Source of the DNA: Myxocyprinus asiaticus
Lineage: Eukaryota > Chordata > Actinopteri > Cypriniformes > Catostomidae
Direction of reading: 5' to 3'
Assembly (NCBI RefSeq): GCF_019703515.2
Contig: NC_059362.1
Span: forward strand, 43,692,826-43,756,825
DNA: 64,000 nt
Made by a program: the position numbers and the translations under genes. The notes below the pieces were generated by a model. It did no database searches. It was given only the letters and a program-made list of their open reading frames with translations, and was not told where the DNA came from. Below, piece by piece: positions 1 through 38,045 of this stretch. Each line of letters starts with the position of its first letter. Position 1 is the first letter of the stretch.

Positions 1-41
1 TTCTTCTCAGTAAACATCAAACTCTCTCTTTTCTCTTTCAG

Positions 42-12635
<12,594 letters not shown>

Positions 12636-13324
12636 ACTTCATCCCCATTCCAACGCTTGGCCTCTCCACCCCGAGGGCACAGGAACGGGAAACAGTTCAA
12701 CAGCCTGCTGCTTCCTGTTTCCATGTCAAGAGAAGTGAATGTGCTGTTTCTCAGAGGAAGTGACATCACAGTACAGCGGCACCCTCAACAGACTCTTGTC
12801 ACTCTAATTCTCTTAATCAGTTTCAGTATTCATGTTATTTCTTTTGCATATGCTTCTAAACTTCACTCAGTCTGTCTTTATTTAAGCACTGTTTTGAGGT
12901 TAATTTCGTTTTTCTGCATGTCACGAGGTACAAAAATGGTGACTACGGTGGCCAAGGAAGGACACTTATTGAGATTATAAAATGTAATAGTGTTACTGTG
13001 TGGCTTCAAGAGATTCCAAACGTATTCTGGGTTTGTAATGAACAAAAGATTTACATGATTTTCACAATGCAACAGAACTGGCAGAAGACAACCCATGTTT
13101 TGGTCCGGTTTGAGGTAGGAACAAGCATTGTATTAGTGAAATAATCCTGGATGAGATTGAATGGAGACCAACACTCACTCACTTTTCTTTGAACTGGTTT
13201 CCCATGATGCTTTGTAAGTTAATACAGTTTGATATGTGATTGTATATGACAGTGCTTTATAAATATTGTTTTTTTTTGTTGTTATTGAAAAAATTGATTG
13301 AGTCTTGTCTTTTTACAGAAAATC
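12636..13324 (+). other. Probable tram2 3' UTR and flank
   Basis: This runs from the tram2 stop codon to the first TIR of a Tc1-like element. No further coding exon was seen on either strand. There is no AATAAA; a variant TATAAA near 13260 followed by a T-rich run is the best polyadenylation candidate. Minus-strand reading shows no EF-hand sequence, which matters for the neighbouring efhc1. Confidence 0.45.
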
Positions 13325-14552
13325 TACACTGCCTGGCCAAAAAAAAAGTTGCTGTTTGGATTTAAATAAGCAGATACTTAAGAGCCTATGATTGGATCAT
13401 TATTGCAGTGATTAATATGTTTCAGCTGGCAACAATTCTTTTAACCCTAACTGATGCAGTGTGTAGCTTCTCATTTCTTAAACAACCATGTCAGAAGACA
13501 TATCCCGTGGTCGTGGAAAATACCTTTTTCAGAAGGGGCAAATTATTGGCCTGCATCAAGCATAGAAAACAACTGAAATTGCTGAAATCCCTGTAATTGG
13601 GTTAAGAACTGTCCAACGCATTATTAAAACCTGGAAGGATAGTGGTGAACCGTCAGCTTTGCGGAAGAAATGTGGTCGGAAAAAAAATATTGAATGATGG
13701 TGATCAGAGATCACTAAAATGTCCCATCGTAAAAAATCGACAGTAGAACTCACGGCTATGTTTAATAGTGAAAGTAAGAGCATTTCCACAAGCACAGTGA
13801 GACGAGAACTTACAGGATTGGGACTAAACAGATGTGTGGCCACAAGAAAGCCACTTGTTAGTGAGGCTAATCGGAAAAAACGACTTCAATTTGCTAGGGA
13901 GCATAAAGATTGGACTGTCGAGCAATGGAAAAAGGTCATGTGGTCTGATGATTTACCCTGTTCCAAAGCGATGGCCGCATCAGGGTAAGAAGGGAAGTGC
14001 ATGAAGTGATGCACCCGTCATGCATAGTGCCCCTTGTAGAAGCCTTTGGAGGTAGTGTTATGATCTGGGGTTGCTTCAATTGGTCAGGTCTAGGCTCATC
14101 AATGTTATGAGGCAATAAAATGAAGTCAGCTGACTACCTGAATGTACTGAATGGCCAGGTTATCCCATCAATGGATTTTTTTTCCCCTGATGATATGGGC
14201 ATATTCCAGGACGACAATGCCAAGATTCATCGGGCTCAAATTGTGAAAGAGTGGTTCAGGGAGCATGAGGAATAATTTTCACACATGAAAATGTGCCGCC
14301 ACAGAGTCCTGACCTTAACCTCATTGAAAGTCTTTGGGATGTGCTGGAGAAGACTTTACAGAGTGGTTCGACTCTCCCGTCATCAATACAAGATCTCGGG
14401 CAAAAATTAATGCAACTCTGGATGGAAATAAATGTTGTGACGTTGCATAAGGTTGTCGAAACAATACCACGACGAATGCGCACTGTAATCAAAGCTAAAG
14501 GCGTTCCAATGAAATATTAGAGTATGCAACTTTTTTTTGGCAAGGCAGTGTA
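13325..14552 (+). mobile_element. Tc1-like transposon (TACACTGCCTGGCCAAAAAA ends)
   Basis: The TIRs ACTGCCTGGCCAAAAAAA and TTTTTTTTGGCAAGGCAGTG bound a 1.2-kb element. Transposase remains on the + strand include HKDWTVEQWKKVMWSDD (first catalytic Asp), [14 protein letters not shown] (second Asp) and [17 protein letters not shown] (Glu), in several frames. It lies between tram2 and efhc1. Confidence 0.9.
13486..14520 (+). pseudogene. Tc1/mariner transposase, multiply frameshifted
   Basis: N-terminal residues from about 13488 (MSEDISRGRGKYLFQ) have a stop near 13562. The paired-like domain continues (MSHRKKSTVELTAMF), and the catalytic region is split by frameshifts near 13970 and 14270. The C-terminus RRMRTVIKAKGVPMKY ends at 14520. 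All three acidic residues can be found, but no single frame holds them. Confidence 0.8.
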
Positions 14553-14756
14553 TATACATATTAGATGTTACTGTAGCTCAACTTCTGGGTTCAATTTCCA
14601 GGGAACACAAACTAATTAAAAAAATTATTCATGAATGCACTGTGTCTGCCAAAATGCATATATGTAAATATAAAATAATTATATATATATATGTTAGGTT
14701 TGGGGTTATATTCTGTGTCTTTATGTATGTAAATATTATATTTATATTATACAGTA

Positions 14757-14763
<7 letters not shown>

Positions 14764-14792
<29 letters not shown>

Positions 14793-14830
14793 AATTAAAT
14801 ATAAATATTTACAAATATTATATTCTATAT

Positions 14831-14900
<70 letters not shown>
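14764..14900. repeat. (TA)n microsatellites
   Basis: Two TA runs separated by AT-rich spacer, adjoining the next Tc1-like element's left end. Confidence 0.95.
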
Positions 14901-14903
<3 letters not shown>

Positions 14904-16107
14904 TGGCGGCCAAAAGTTTGGAATAATGTACAGATTTTGCTGTTTCGGAAGGAAATTGGTACCTTTATTCACCAAAATGGCATTCAACTGATCACAAAGT
15001 ATAGTCAGGACATTACTGATGTAAAAAACAGCACCATCACTATTTGAAAAAAGTAATTTTTGATCAAATCTAGACAGCAGCCATCACTCCAACACCTTAT
15101 CCTTGAGTAATCATGCTAAATTGCTAATTTGGTACTAGAAAATCACTTGCCATTATATCAAACACAGCTGAAAGCAATTTGGTTCGTTAAATAAAACTTA
15201 ACATTGTCTTTGTGTTTGTTTTTGAGTTGCCACAGTATGTAATAGACTGGCATGTCTTAAGGTCAATATTAGGTCAAAAATAGCAAAAATGAAACAGCTT
15301 TCTCTAGAAACTCGTCAGTCAATCATTGTTTTGAGGAATGAAGGCTATACAATGCTTGAAACTGCCAAAAAACTGAAGATTTCATACAAAGGTGTACACT
15401 ACAGTCTTCAAAGACAAAGGACAACTGGCTCTAACAAGGACAGAAAGAGATGTGGAAGACCAGATGTACAACTAAACAAGAGGATAAGTACATCAGAGTC
15501 TCTAGTTTGAGAAATAGACGCCTCTCATGTCCTCAGCTGACAGCTTCATTGAATTCTACCCGCTCAACACCAGTTTCATGTATAACAGCAAAGAGGAGAC
15601 TCATGTGTGCAGATCTTATGGGAAGAATTGCAAAGAAAAAGCCACTTTTGAAACAGAAAAACAAAAAGAAAAGGTTAGAGTGGGCAAAGAAACACAGACA
15701 TTGGACAACAGATAATTGGAAAAGAGTGTTATGGATCTTAACCCCACTGAGCTTTTGTGGGATCAGCTAGACTGTAAGGTGCGTGAGACGTGCCCGACAA
15801 GACAGTCACATCTACGGCAAGTGCTACAGGAAGTGTGGGGTGAAATATCACCTGAGTATCTGGACAAACTGACAGCTAGAATAACAAGGATCTGCAAAGC
15901 TGTCATTGCTGCACATGGAGGATTTTTTGATGAGAACTCTTTGAAGTAGTTTAAGAAGTTCTGAACATTATTAGTCTGAGACATTATTAATGTCCTGACT
16001 ATACTTTGTGATCAGTTGAATGCCACTTTGGTGAATAAAAGTATCAATTTCTTTCCATAAGAGCAAAATCTGAAACATTATTCCAAACTTTTGGCCGCCA
16101 CTGTGTA
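14899..16107 (+). mobile_element. Tc1-like element, internally deleted (CACTGGCGGCCAAAAG ends)
   Basis: TIRs TACACTGGCGGCCAAAAGTT and the inverse AACTTTTGGCCGCCACTG. Transposase N-terminus MKQLSLETRQSIIVLRNEGY at 15289. At 15730 the frame jumps from WKRVLW straight to NPTELLWDQL. About 100 residues, including the second catalytic Asp, are deleted, so the copy can only move in trans. Confidence 0.88.
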
Positions 16108-16111
16108 TGTG

Positions 16112-16112
<1 letters not shown>

Positions 16113-16143
<31 letters not shown>
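16113..16143. repeat. (TA)n microsatellite
   Basis: Short TA tract flanking the preceding Tc1-like element. Confidence 0.9.
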
Positions 16144-16145
<2 letters not shown>

Positions 16146-16226
16146 AGACCTTTGGTAACGTGGGTCATGAAATGATGTAAATAATGGGCCACACTAAAGA
16201 GGACAATGTGAGGATGGGAAGTGTTA

Positions 16227-16232
16227 TTTATT
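16227..16232 (-). terminator. Polyadenylation signal AATAAA for efhc1
   Basis: A minus-strand AATAAA lies about 70 bp past the TGA of the short last efhc1 exon. It supports this exon as a true transcript end. Confidence 0.5.
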
Positions 16233-16302
16233 GTACTGCATGCTGCAAGGATTGAAGGAAGAGAAATGCTGCTGTTGAACAGAGATCTAAACAGTTGTGA
16301 TT

Positions 16303-31163
<14,861 letters not shown>

Positions 31164-31299
31164 CACTCCTAATTAATGCATTAATCTGAATTTATCTAAA
31201 ATTATAAAAAGCTAATTTCTAACAAGTTGATGTTGTCTCGTGAGACTGCGGCTCTTCCCAGAGGAAGTCTATCTCCATGGACGCCACAAAACACTAGCG

Positions 31300-31313
31300 G
31301 TTGTCATGGTGAT
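31300..31313 (-). promoter_or_regulatory. Candidate X-box (RFX site) upstream of efhc1
   Basis: GTTGTCATGGTGAT lies about 140 bp upstream of the efhc1 ATG. It closely resembles the ciliary X-box consensus GYTNYY-N(1-3)-RRNRAC (canonical GTTGCCATGGCAAC) and departs mainly at the final base. RFX factors drive ciliary genes and EFHC1 is one, so position and identity fit. Functional use is inferred. Confidence 0.5.
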
Positions 31314-31412
31314 GTAAACAATACAGGTTTTTCTTTCTTTCTTTATTATTATTATTATTTTTTTTTTAAAGCTTATACATTTACAAGATTCATACAAACA
31401 TATACACAAATG

Positions 31413-31429
<17 letters not shown>

Positions 31430-31446
<17 letters not shown>

Positions 31447-31990
31447 GTAGTAAAAGTTTAAGCCAGGTGTAAAATTAAGCATTGAAATTACAATAAAGTA
31501 AAGGAAAGATGTGCCTCGTGAGTTCTCTATACTTTTTTATTTTTAATATTGTTCAAAGTAATGCCATATTGTTTAACTTTGGCTATGCTTTTGTCAAATT
31601 CTTCACATGGATGTGACATTTTCCAAATAAATAATTGTATAAGAAAAAAGGTAATACTTTTAGAGTCAATGGTATCCTGTACAAAGAATAAAATGGCATC
31701 AGATAATTCAATCTGTATCAAAGTTCCAAAGATCCTAGATGTAGGTCTATTACAGATTCTTCAGCAACCCCACACAATTCACACAAGTTTTCAATATCCT
31801 AATGAAAACGCTCAAATAACTGCTTAACAACTTTATTATTTCTAAAGATTGTATTTGTTATTGTCCAGACTTTTTTGTTTTGTTTTCAAATTTAGATGAC
31901 CAAAACACTGGTGAACATGGCACATAATTCCTCCTCAATACGTTTCTAACATATTTTTTATTGCATTTGTCTTTTACAACATTAATGACA
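31430..31990 (-). pseudogene. Degraded LINE (L1/Tx1-like) ORF2 C-terminus
   Basis: On the minus strand, stops and frameshifts interrupt text such as YNYLFGKCHIHVKNLTKA and ILKIKKYRELT. This resembles the C-terminal tail of fish L1-type ORF2 proteins (LLLGKFHIHK...K..P). Position upstream of efhc1. Moderate to low certainty. Confidence 0.35.
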
Positions 31991-32162
31991 TCAACAAAGA
32001 TTGTATTACTACATGTAGAACAATGCAGCTTTTGATGGCTTTAACCTCCACGTTTTCAATTAGCGTGTAACGACAGTAAGACACCGTTTGCGGATACCAT
32101 ACAAATTATAGAGGAGAGCCGTAAACTGACACCTACCTGTCGCAAAATTGTCCGCGTCTTAT

Positions 32163-32600
32163 CGGCCGTGTCTAGAAGGTAACCCCTGAGTTACCGAAAG
32201 TCTCGCGAGAGCCGCATTAACGCACGGGCTGAAGCCTAGGGGCCTACAACTCCTATGGGACCCAGCGGGAGGAGCTCGTTTAAACGCTTTCACCGGAAGA
32301 CGCGGTTGTTGACACGGTGACAGTATGCAAGTGTTAAAGGCGTCTGTGTAAAAAAAAAATTGAAGGGGGCCTCAGCGGACCAGCAAGTTCATGGGCCCAC
32401 AGGTACCTTAAAGCGCCCATGCAGACACTGTCTTTTGTGTTTATTTAGAGTCCCTACTTCCAGAAACCCTACATCTACCCCTACCCCTAACCTTAGCCAT
32501 ACCATTAAATATGACCCTTAAATCTATCCTTAGTAACAGAGAACGAGACTCTCGCGAGACTTAGGCTGCCATGGGGTTACCTTCTAGCCACGGCCTGTCC
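32163..32600. repeat. Inverted-repeat element with TCTCGCGAGA in both arms
   Basis: The left arm GGCCGTGTCTAGAAGGTAAC...AGTCTCGCGAGAG and the right arm (inverse) CTCTCGCGAGACT...GGTTACCTTCTAGCCACGGCC pair over about 55 bp. The inner part has AACCCTACATCTACCCC. No clear target duplication. Confidence 0.6.
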
Positions 32601-32996
32601 TCTCTTATCAAACAGCAATTTTATCGTTGTAAATTCCACACATCATTTATTCTAAAAGAATTGTTTACTATAAAACATGTTGAAGATCAGTGGACAGGTG
32701 GTCAATTCATTAAATGATGAGCTGTTTCCTCACAAAAGCAGTTTATTCAGCGTAATGAAGCATCTCCTCCAAAAACGACCTCTTGTGTCTTCGCTAGTGT
32801 ACCGCCAAATAAAATGTCTATGGGACTGCAGCGTTATTCTATTTTAGGCTAAGCTTGAAGATTCCCCTATATAGAAGGCTTCTGGCTTTAATTTACAAAT
32901 GCAGTAGATTAATGCAGTTTATTCAATGCACAATAACAGTTGGTCTCAGATTAGTAAGGCAGTGGTTGCAATAATAAAAAAAAGGTTTGATGTTGT

Positions 32997-32998
<2 letters not shown>

Positions 32999-33063
<65 letters not shown>
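32999..33063. repeat. (TA)n microsatellite
   Basis: About 31 TA units. Confidence 0.95.
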
Positions 33064-33065
<2 letters not shown>

Positions 33066-33350
33066 CCCAAAAGTCCAGCTCTGTACAAGAGCAAATATTC
33101 ACATAAAAGCCATGCAGAAAAATCATTGAAAAAATAAAATAAAAGTTTGTGACATCTTAAAACATCTGCATAACAGTATTTAAGAGCTGGGGTGCAAAAC
33201 AATCAACATACACAAATACATATATATTTTTGGCTTGCTTTTGAGTAGCCTACCAAGGGATTACAAAAACAATCTGTGTGGGGGCGTACACTGTTAAAAA
33301 TAGGTTCCAGTTAGAAAAATATATATAGTCTGATGTCATAGGAGAACCTT

Positions 33351-33667
33351 TTAAAGGTGCACTCACTAATTTTGTCCTCATTAAAAAAGTTTGACTCCTA
33401 GTCAATTTAAAACACTTGTATAAAATCATGACCACTCACATAAAATGAAGAGACTCCAGTCATATCAGTAACTTTATAAAAGCTGTTTTATTCTACATGG
33501 AGAGGGGTCCCCTCATGGGGCGGCCATGTTATTATCACATGACCATCAAATACTACTACTACGGTAACGTAAAACTATTGCGTTTAAAGGATGAAGCATC
33601 CCCTCCACTAGATGTCAGTGAAAGTCCAAGACGACATAAACACTAAAATTACTAAGTGCACCTTTAA
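33351..33667. mobile_element. TTAA-flanked MITE (TTAAAGGTGCACTCACTAATTT)
   Basis: Inverted ends AAAGGTGCACTCACTAATTT and AAATTACTAAGTGCACCTTT with TTAA on both sides. 317 bp, no coding. Confidence 0.7.
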
Positions 33668-34344
33668 ATTCCACAAATAACTTCTTAATCTTTAGAAAGC
33701 CATATGTATTGGTATTTTAAAGAACCCAGAAAAGGCAGATCAGACAAACTTACATATAATGTAACATCAATAACTTTTTTAATCTCCAAAGAACCATATA
33801 GCAACTCAAGAACACTATACAGCAAAAAAAAAAGAAAAAAAAAAGTGTTTTTGATAAGAAGGGGCTTTCACACCTAAGGACCCCTTAAATGGCTTTTATT
33901 TTTAGGAGTGAATATTAGGGTATCATGTAATTCAGGCCTCATCTAAATTCAGATTAATTGGTTCTGAGCCCTCATGTCCTGTAACAGAAATAGTCCGTAA
34001 CACATTAATCACAAAAACGCTAAAGAGCATAGATTGATTGATCAGTGAATAAGTCATTGATTGATTGAGTGTGTTTAAGGCACACCACTGCTGTGCATTA
34101 TGTGTTCCTATAAAAAACCTATTTGAGGTTACTGTTGCCTATTTAGAAACACTTGAAGGGCTCCTTCACTTGAATAGAAGCATTATACAGAAACACTTGA
34201 ATTGCATCCCTGAGCAATCAGGCTAGCTTTTCCACAATATAAAAATATTTCATCCAAAAACAGTAACATCTGCAAAAAATACTATTTAAATATCAAAATA
34301 GATCCAATAAAGGCTGAGATGATTTTACAGCATGCCTTTTTGTT

Positions 34345-34880
34345 TATATATATATAAACAAAAGTTTTGAAACACTTATTTATTATAATTTTATTTTTTT
34401 TTTTATTTTTTTTTTCACATTTTAGAATAATAGTAAAGTCATTAAAACTATGGAATAACATAAATGGAACTATGGGAATTATGTTGTGACTAAACAAAAA
34501 CTGTGTTATATTTTAGCATCTTCAAAGTAGTCACCCTTTGCCTAGAATTTGCAGACATGTACTCTTGACATTTTCTCAACCAACTTCTTGAGGTATCACC
34601 CTGGGATGCTTTTTAAACAGTATTGAAGGAGTTCCCATCTATGTTGGGCACTTATTGGCTGCTTTTCTTTATTATTTGGTCCAAGTCATCAATTTCAAAA
34701 ACTTTTTTTATTTTAATTAAATTTTAGATTTATAATGAAATAAATTAATATGGTGGCACAATTATATTTTTGTCTACAAAACTAATTTCAAACATTTAAA
34801 CATACGCCTTCAGATCAAAATATATTTAAGATCATGAGAAACATTTCAGTCAAGTGTTTCAAAACTTTTGACCGGTAGTG

Positions 34881-34885
<5 letters not shown>
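34345..34885. mobile_element. Non-autonomous TIR element (AAAAGTTTTGAAACACTT ends)
   Basis: Inverted ends around AAAAGTTTTGAAACACTT and AAGTGTTTCAAAACTTTTG, then ACCGGTAGTGTATA. Interior includes CTTTGCCTAGAATTTGCAG, known to me as a common fish repeat. A (CA)n run follows at 34885-34935. Confidence 0.6.
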
Positions 34886-34938
<53 letters not shown>

Positions 34939-36691
34939 GCAGACCCAAAAAGTATTTGAAAAACCTAAGGCACTCTCAAAAATGTCTGAATGTCATTGCA
35001 TTAAATAACAACAAATTAAAACAAGTGTCATTTATTTTAACAAAGAAATGATAAAACAATAGATACTGTATAAAATGTAGACAAAACTATTCAGACACTT
35101 TCTAGCTGTCAAACATTAGTGGAACATGTTCATGTTGTTCTGCTACAATTCTGCTAAAAACACCTGAAACCTGTTGATTAAAAGTCATAGCAAAAATGGC
35201 TCAGAAAAGTGAAGTTATTTCTGAGAAAAACTCTAGCATCATTTGTTTGCATATTTTGTCCAAATACTGTTTTTGTCCACTGTATGTGTGTATTTTTTTT
35301 TTTTTTTTAGGTGAAAACTGGAAGGCACATAAATTGGTGATGCTTAGAACCTTAAATGTTCCGTGTCTCTCCCTACAGAAGCAGTGCCCCGTTGCATAAA
35401 ACACCTTAAGTTTTTCCCTTAAGTACACTTAAAGTGTAATTTCCCCTTATCTGAGGGAATGACTTGAGGGTGTTGCATATAATCCCAGACACTTCTCTTA
35501 GGTAAAGGAAACCGTTAAGGGATTTACTACAGTGAGTGAGGTTTTACTGTAATAAAACTCTACTGTTACCATGGACACAGCCTGTCTCTGCAAACTTTCA
35601 GAAGATCGGAAATGTCCCGACCAACACTTGGGCAATTTTACCACATAGAAAATACTTCAACTTTACACTATGATTTTATTTTAATATTAATGACTATTAA
35701 AGTTTCTCTGTATAATTATTCATGTGTAAATTATTGTCCGACCTCTTCTGAAGCAGCGCGTAAACGGCGTTGTCGTGTATCACCTGTTAGTTTTCACAGC
35801 ACTTTTCAGTATGCACCAGTCACAGAAGTTTACGATTACTGCATGAATATTTTTTTCAGACTCATTTTCTGGAGGATACACAGGTGGATTTCCATTTGTA
35901 TCTGAGGTACAATCCTCGAATTTAATCGATTCAAACACTTTTTTGTGTACACATTTTCCTGTGTAAACGTCCTGAGTTTCGCATGCAGACCAATTAGTGG
36001 AGGATTCTGCTTTTACGGCTTTTTGAGAAAGACACCTTTGAAAGACTGCCCGGTAAGAGTTGGATTAGAGGTGCAAGACGTTAAGATGCTTGTATAACTG
36101 TGCAGAGAACTGACTGCCATCCCAAATTAAGAATATTAGTGGTGATCAGTAGGGGTGTAGGATATGTATAAAAATTAGCGATATATCGCAAATGAACTTT
36201 TGGTATGATTTTAATTCATCCATTTGTACAGTTTATAAAGATACAGAGATCAGATGATACTGGGTGCACTTCTGGTTTGTGTGTGTTTCTATTAGATCGC
36301 CCTCCAGCTTGTTCGCGATTTCTCATATTGTATGACCGTCAAATCTGTACTCATGCAACATCTGCAACAGTTTTTCATCGCTTAAATGGCCTAAACTGGG
36401 TTCTCCCTATTGTGAAAAATTCACCTTGGCACACTATACTCTTCAATTGGTTGTATAAATGTAGCTATTTATTCATTTTTATAAACCTTTAACCTATGCT
36501 TGAGGTAAAGTTTTCCTAACCTTAGGAAATACTTAGGAAAATGGCAGTTAAGGGGCTTTATGCAACACTTAATGGTTTTTAAGGGCACACTTAAGTAAAA
36601 AATAAATACTTAAGGGAGATCATAAGGGATTGTGACGTTTTACCCATAAAAACCCTTAAGTAACACTTAAGGGTTATTTCTTGCAACACCC

Positions 36692-37619
36692 TTAAAGGAG
36701 CAATATGTAACATTGACATCAAGCATTAAAAATGGGTACTGCAGTCCACTCACGTGGGTTGCCAGGTTGAGGACACGCAACAGGAACGAGCAAACTGACA
36801 ATGGCAAGCGACGAGCCTTACACTGTATGTTGATCAGTTAATGTATATGTTTGCAATGTTTTTATTGTTTGCAAATTATAAACCAACTCATGTGGATTTT
36901 TTTTCTTCCTTTTTCTCCCCAATTTGGAATTCCCAATGCACTCTAGGTCCTCGTGGTGGCGTAGTGACTCACCTCAATCCGGGTGGCAGAGGACGAATCT
37001 CAGTTGCCTCCGCATCTGAGATGTCAACCCGTGCATCTTATCACGTGGCGTGTTGAGCACGTTACTGCTGAGACATAGCGCGTGTGGAGGCTTCACGCCA
37101 TCCACACACAACTCACCACGCGCCCCACCGAGAGCGAACCACATTATAGCGACCACGAGGAGGTTACCCCATGTGACTACCCTCCCTAGCAACCGGGCCA
37201 ATTTGGTTGCTTAGGAGACCTGGCTGGAGTCACTCAGCATGCCCTGGAATTCGAACTCACGAACTCCAGGGGTGGTAGTGCTCATGTGGATTTTTTTAAT
37301 AACTCTGTCAATGTTAGCTAGATGTACTGCTGGCTTCCATGGTTGCAGTGCGCTGTGTTTGCCCGCTAACTTGTTTCAAATCTGGCAACCCAGGGGGGTC
37401 AAAACTATTGGGAAATGGGCAGTGGGCGGGATCACACAGGCCAAAACACAAAAATAAATTCTGGCCCGGAACGGACATTTCAAAGTATTATATACTGGCT
37501 GTAGCATTCTTTTCGGAGAAGCCAGTATTTCAACTTAGCATGTTTCCTAAATCTCTGATAACATATTATGATAATTTTATGCTTTAGTACATTAAATATA
37601 TTACATATTGCTCCTTTAA
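36692..37619. mobile_element. TTAA-flanked element (TTAAAGGAGCAATATGTAAC)
   Basis: Inverted ends AAAGGAGCAATATGTAAC and TTACATATTGCTCCTTT, flanked by TTAA. It contains a SINE. Confidence 0.7.
36903..37285 (-). mobile_element. tRNA-derived SINE, cyprinid type (second copy)
   Basis: Reverse complement of the 5105-5515 sequence. The head on the minus strand reads GAGTTCGAATTCC, a good Pol III B box. An A box is not evident, so the head is probably truncated. Confidence 0.7.
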
Positions 37620-37685
37620 GTTTAAGGGAAACATTAGGGTGATCTTAAGGGAAAATTACACTTAAGGTGCTTTATGCAACCGGGC

Positions 37686-38045
37686 ACATGTCCTTACTGT
37701 TTGACAGGCGCAGTGAAGGACCAATCACAGTGCTTAAAGCTTAACACACCTTTAAGAGCTGCCTACAGACTCCCAGAGCCAGTCTTTAAATGGATTACAT
37801 CTCCCATGAGCCTTAGCTTCAGCCTCAGTCCAGAGAAGTGGAGGAGGTCAGAGCATTTGACCTTCACCTCAGCGTACTGAAGGTTACGCATAATGCTCGT
37901 CGTAACGAAGAGCTTATTTCCACTGCAAAGAAAAGGCGCACTTTCATGCCAAACATGGCGGTACATGCATCTTCTTTAGCTATCAGAAAACTACAACTCC
38001 CAGTAGCAGCTTTGTTTCTGGAATTGTCCAATCAGAGGCGGAGCT
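37686..38045. promoter_or_regulatory. eva1a 3' flank with promoter-like motifs
   Basis: ACTACAACTCCCAG near 37990 resembles the ZNF143 (SBS) promoter motif. CCAAT boxes occur in GGACCAATCACAG (about 37718) and TCCAATCAGAGGCGGAG (about 38028). No gene starting here was recognised on either strand. Confidence 0.3.

Larger units (their letters stand above)
31164..32160. other. efhc1 upstream region
   Basis: Holds the X-box candidate, (TTA)n and (AAT)n tracts at 31340-31440, and a LINE remnant. No other gene seen. Confidence 0.4.
35386..37685. mobile_element. 2.3-kb TIR element (GCCCCGTTGCATAAAACACC ends), carrying a nested MITE and SINE
   Basis: The left end CCGTTGCATAAAACACCTTA and the inverse TAAGGTGCTTTATGCAACCG bound the element. 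Subterminal TTAAG-rich words repeat on both sides. An inner TTAA element (36692-37619) holds a SINE (36903-37285). Confidence 0.7.

Noticed and set aside
12657..12980. 107-residue frame after tram2
   Set aside because: Starts past the tram2 stop, hydrophobic 3' UTR read-through with no family resemblance.
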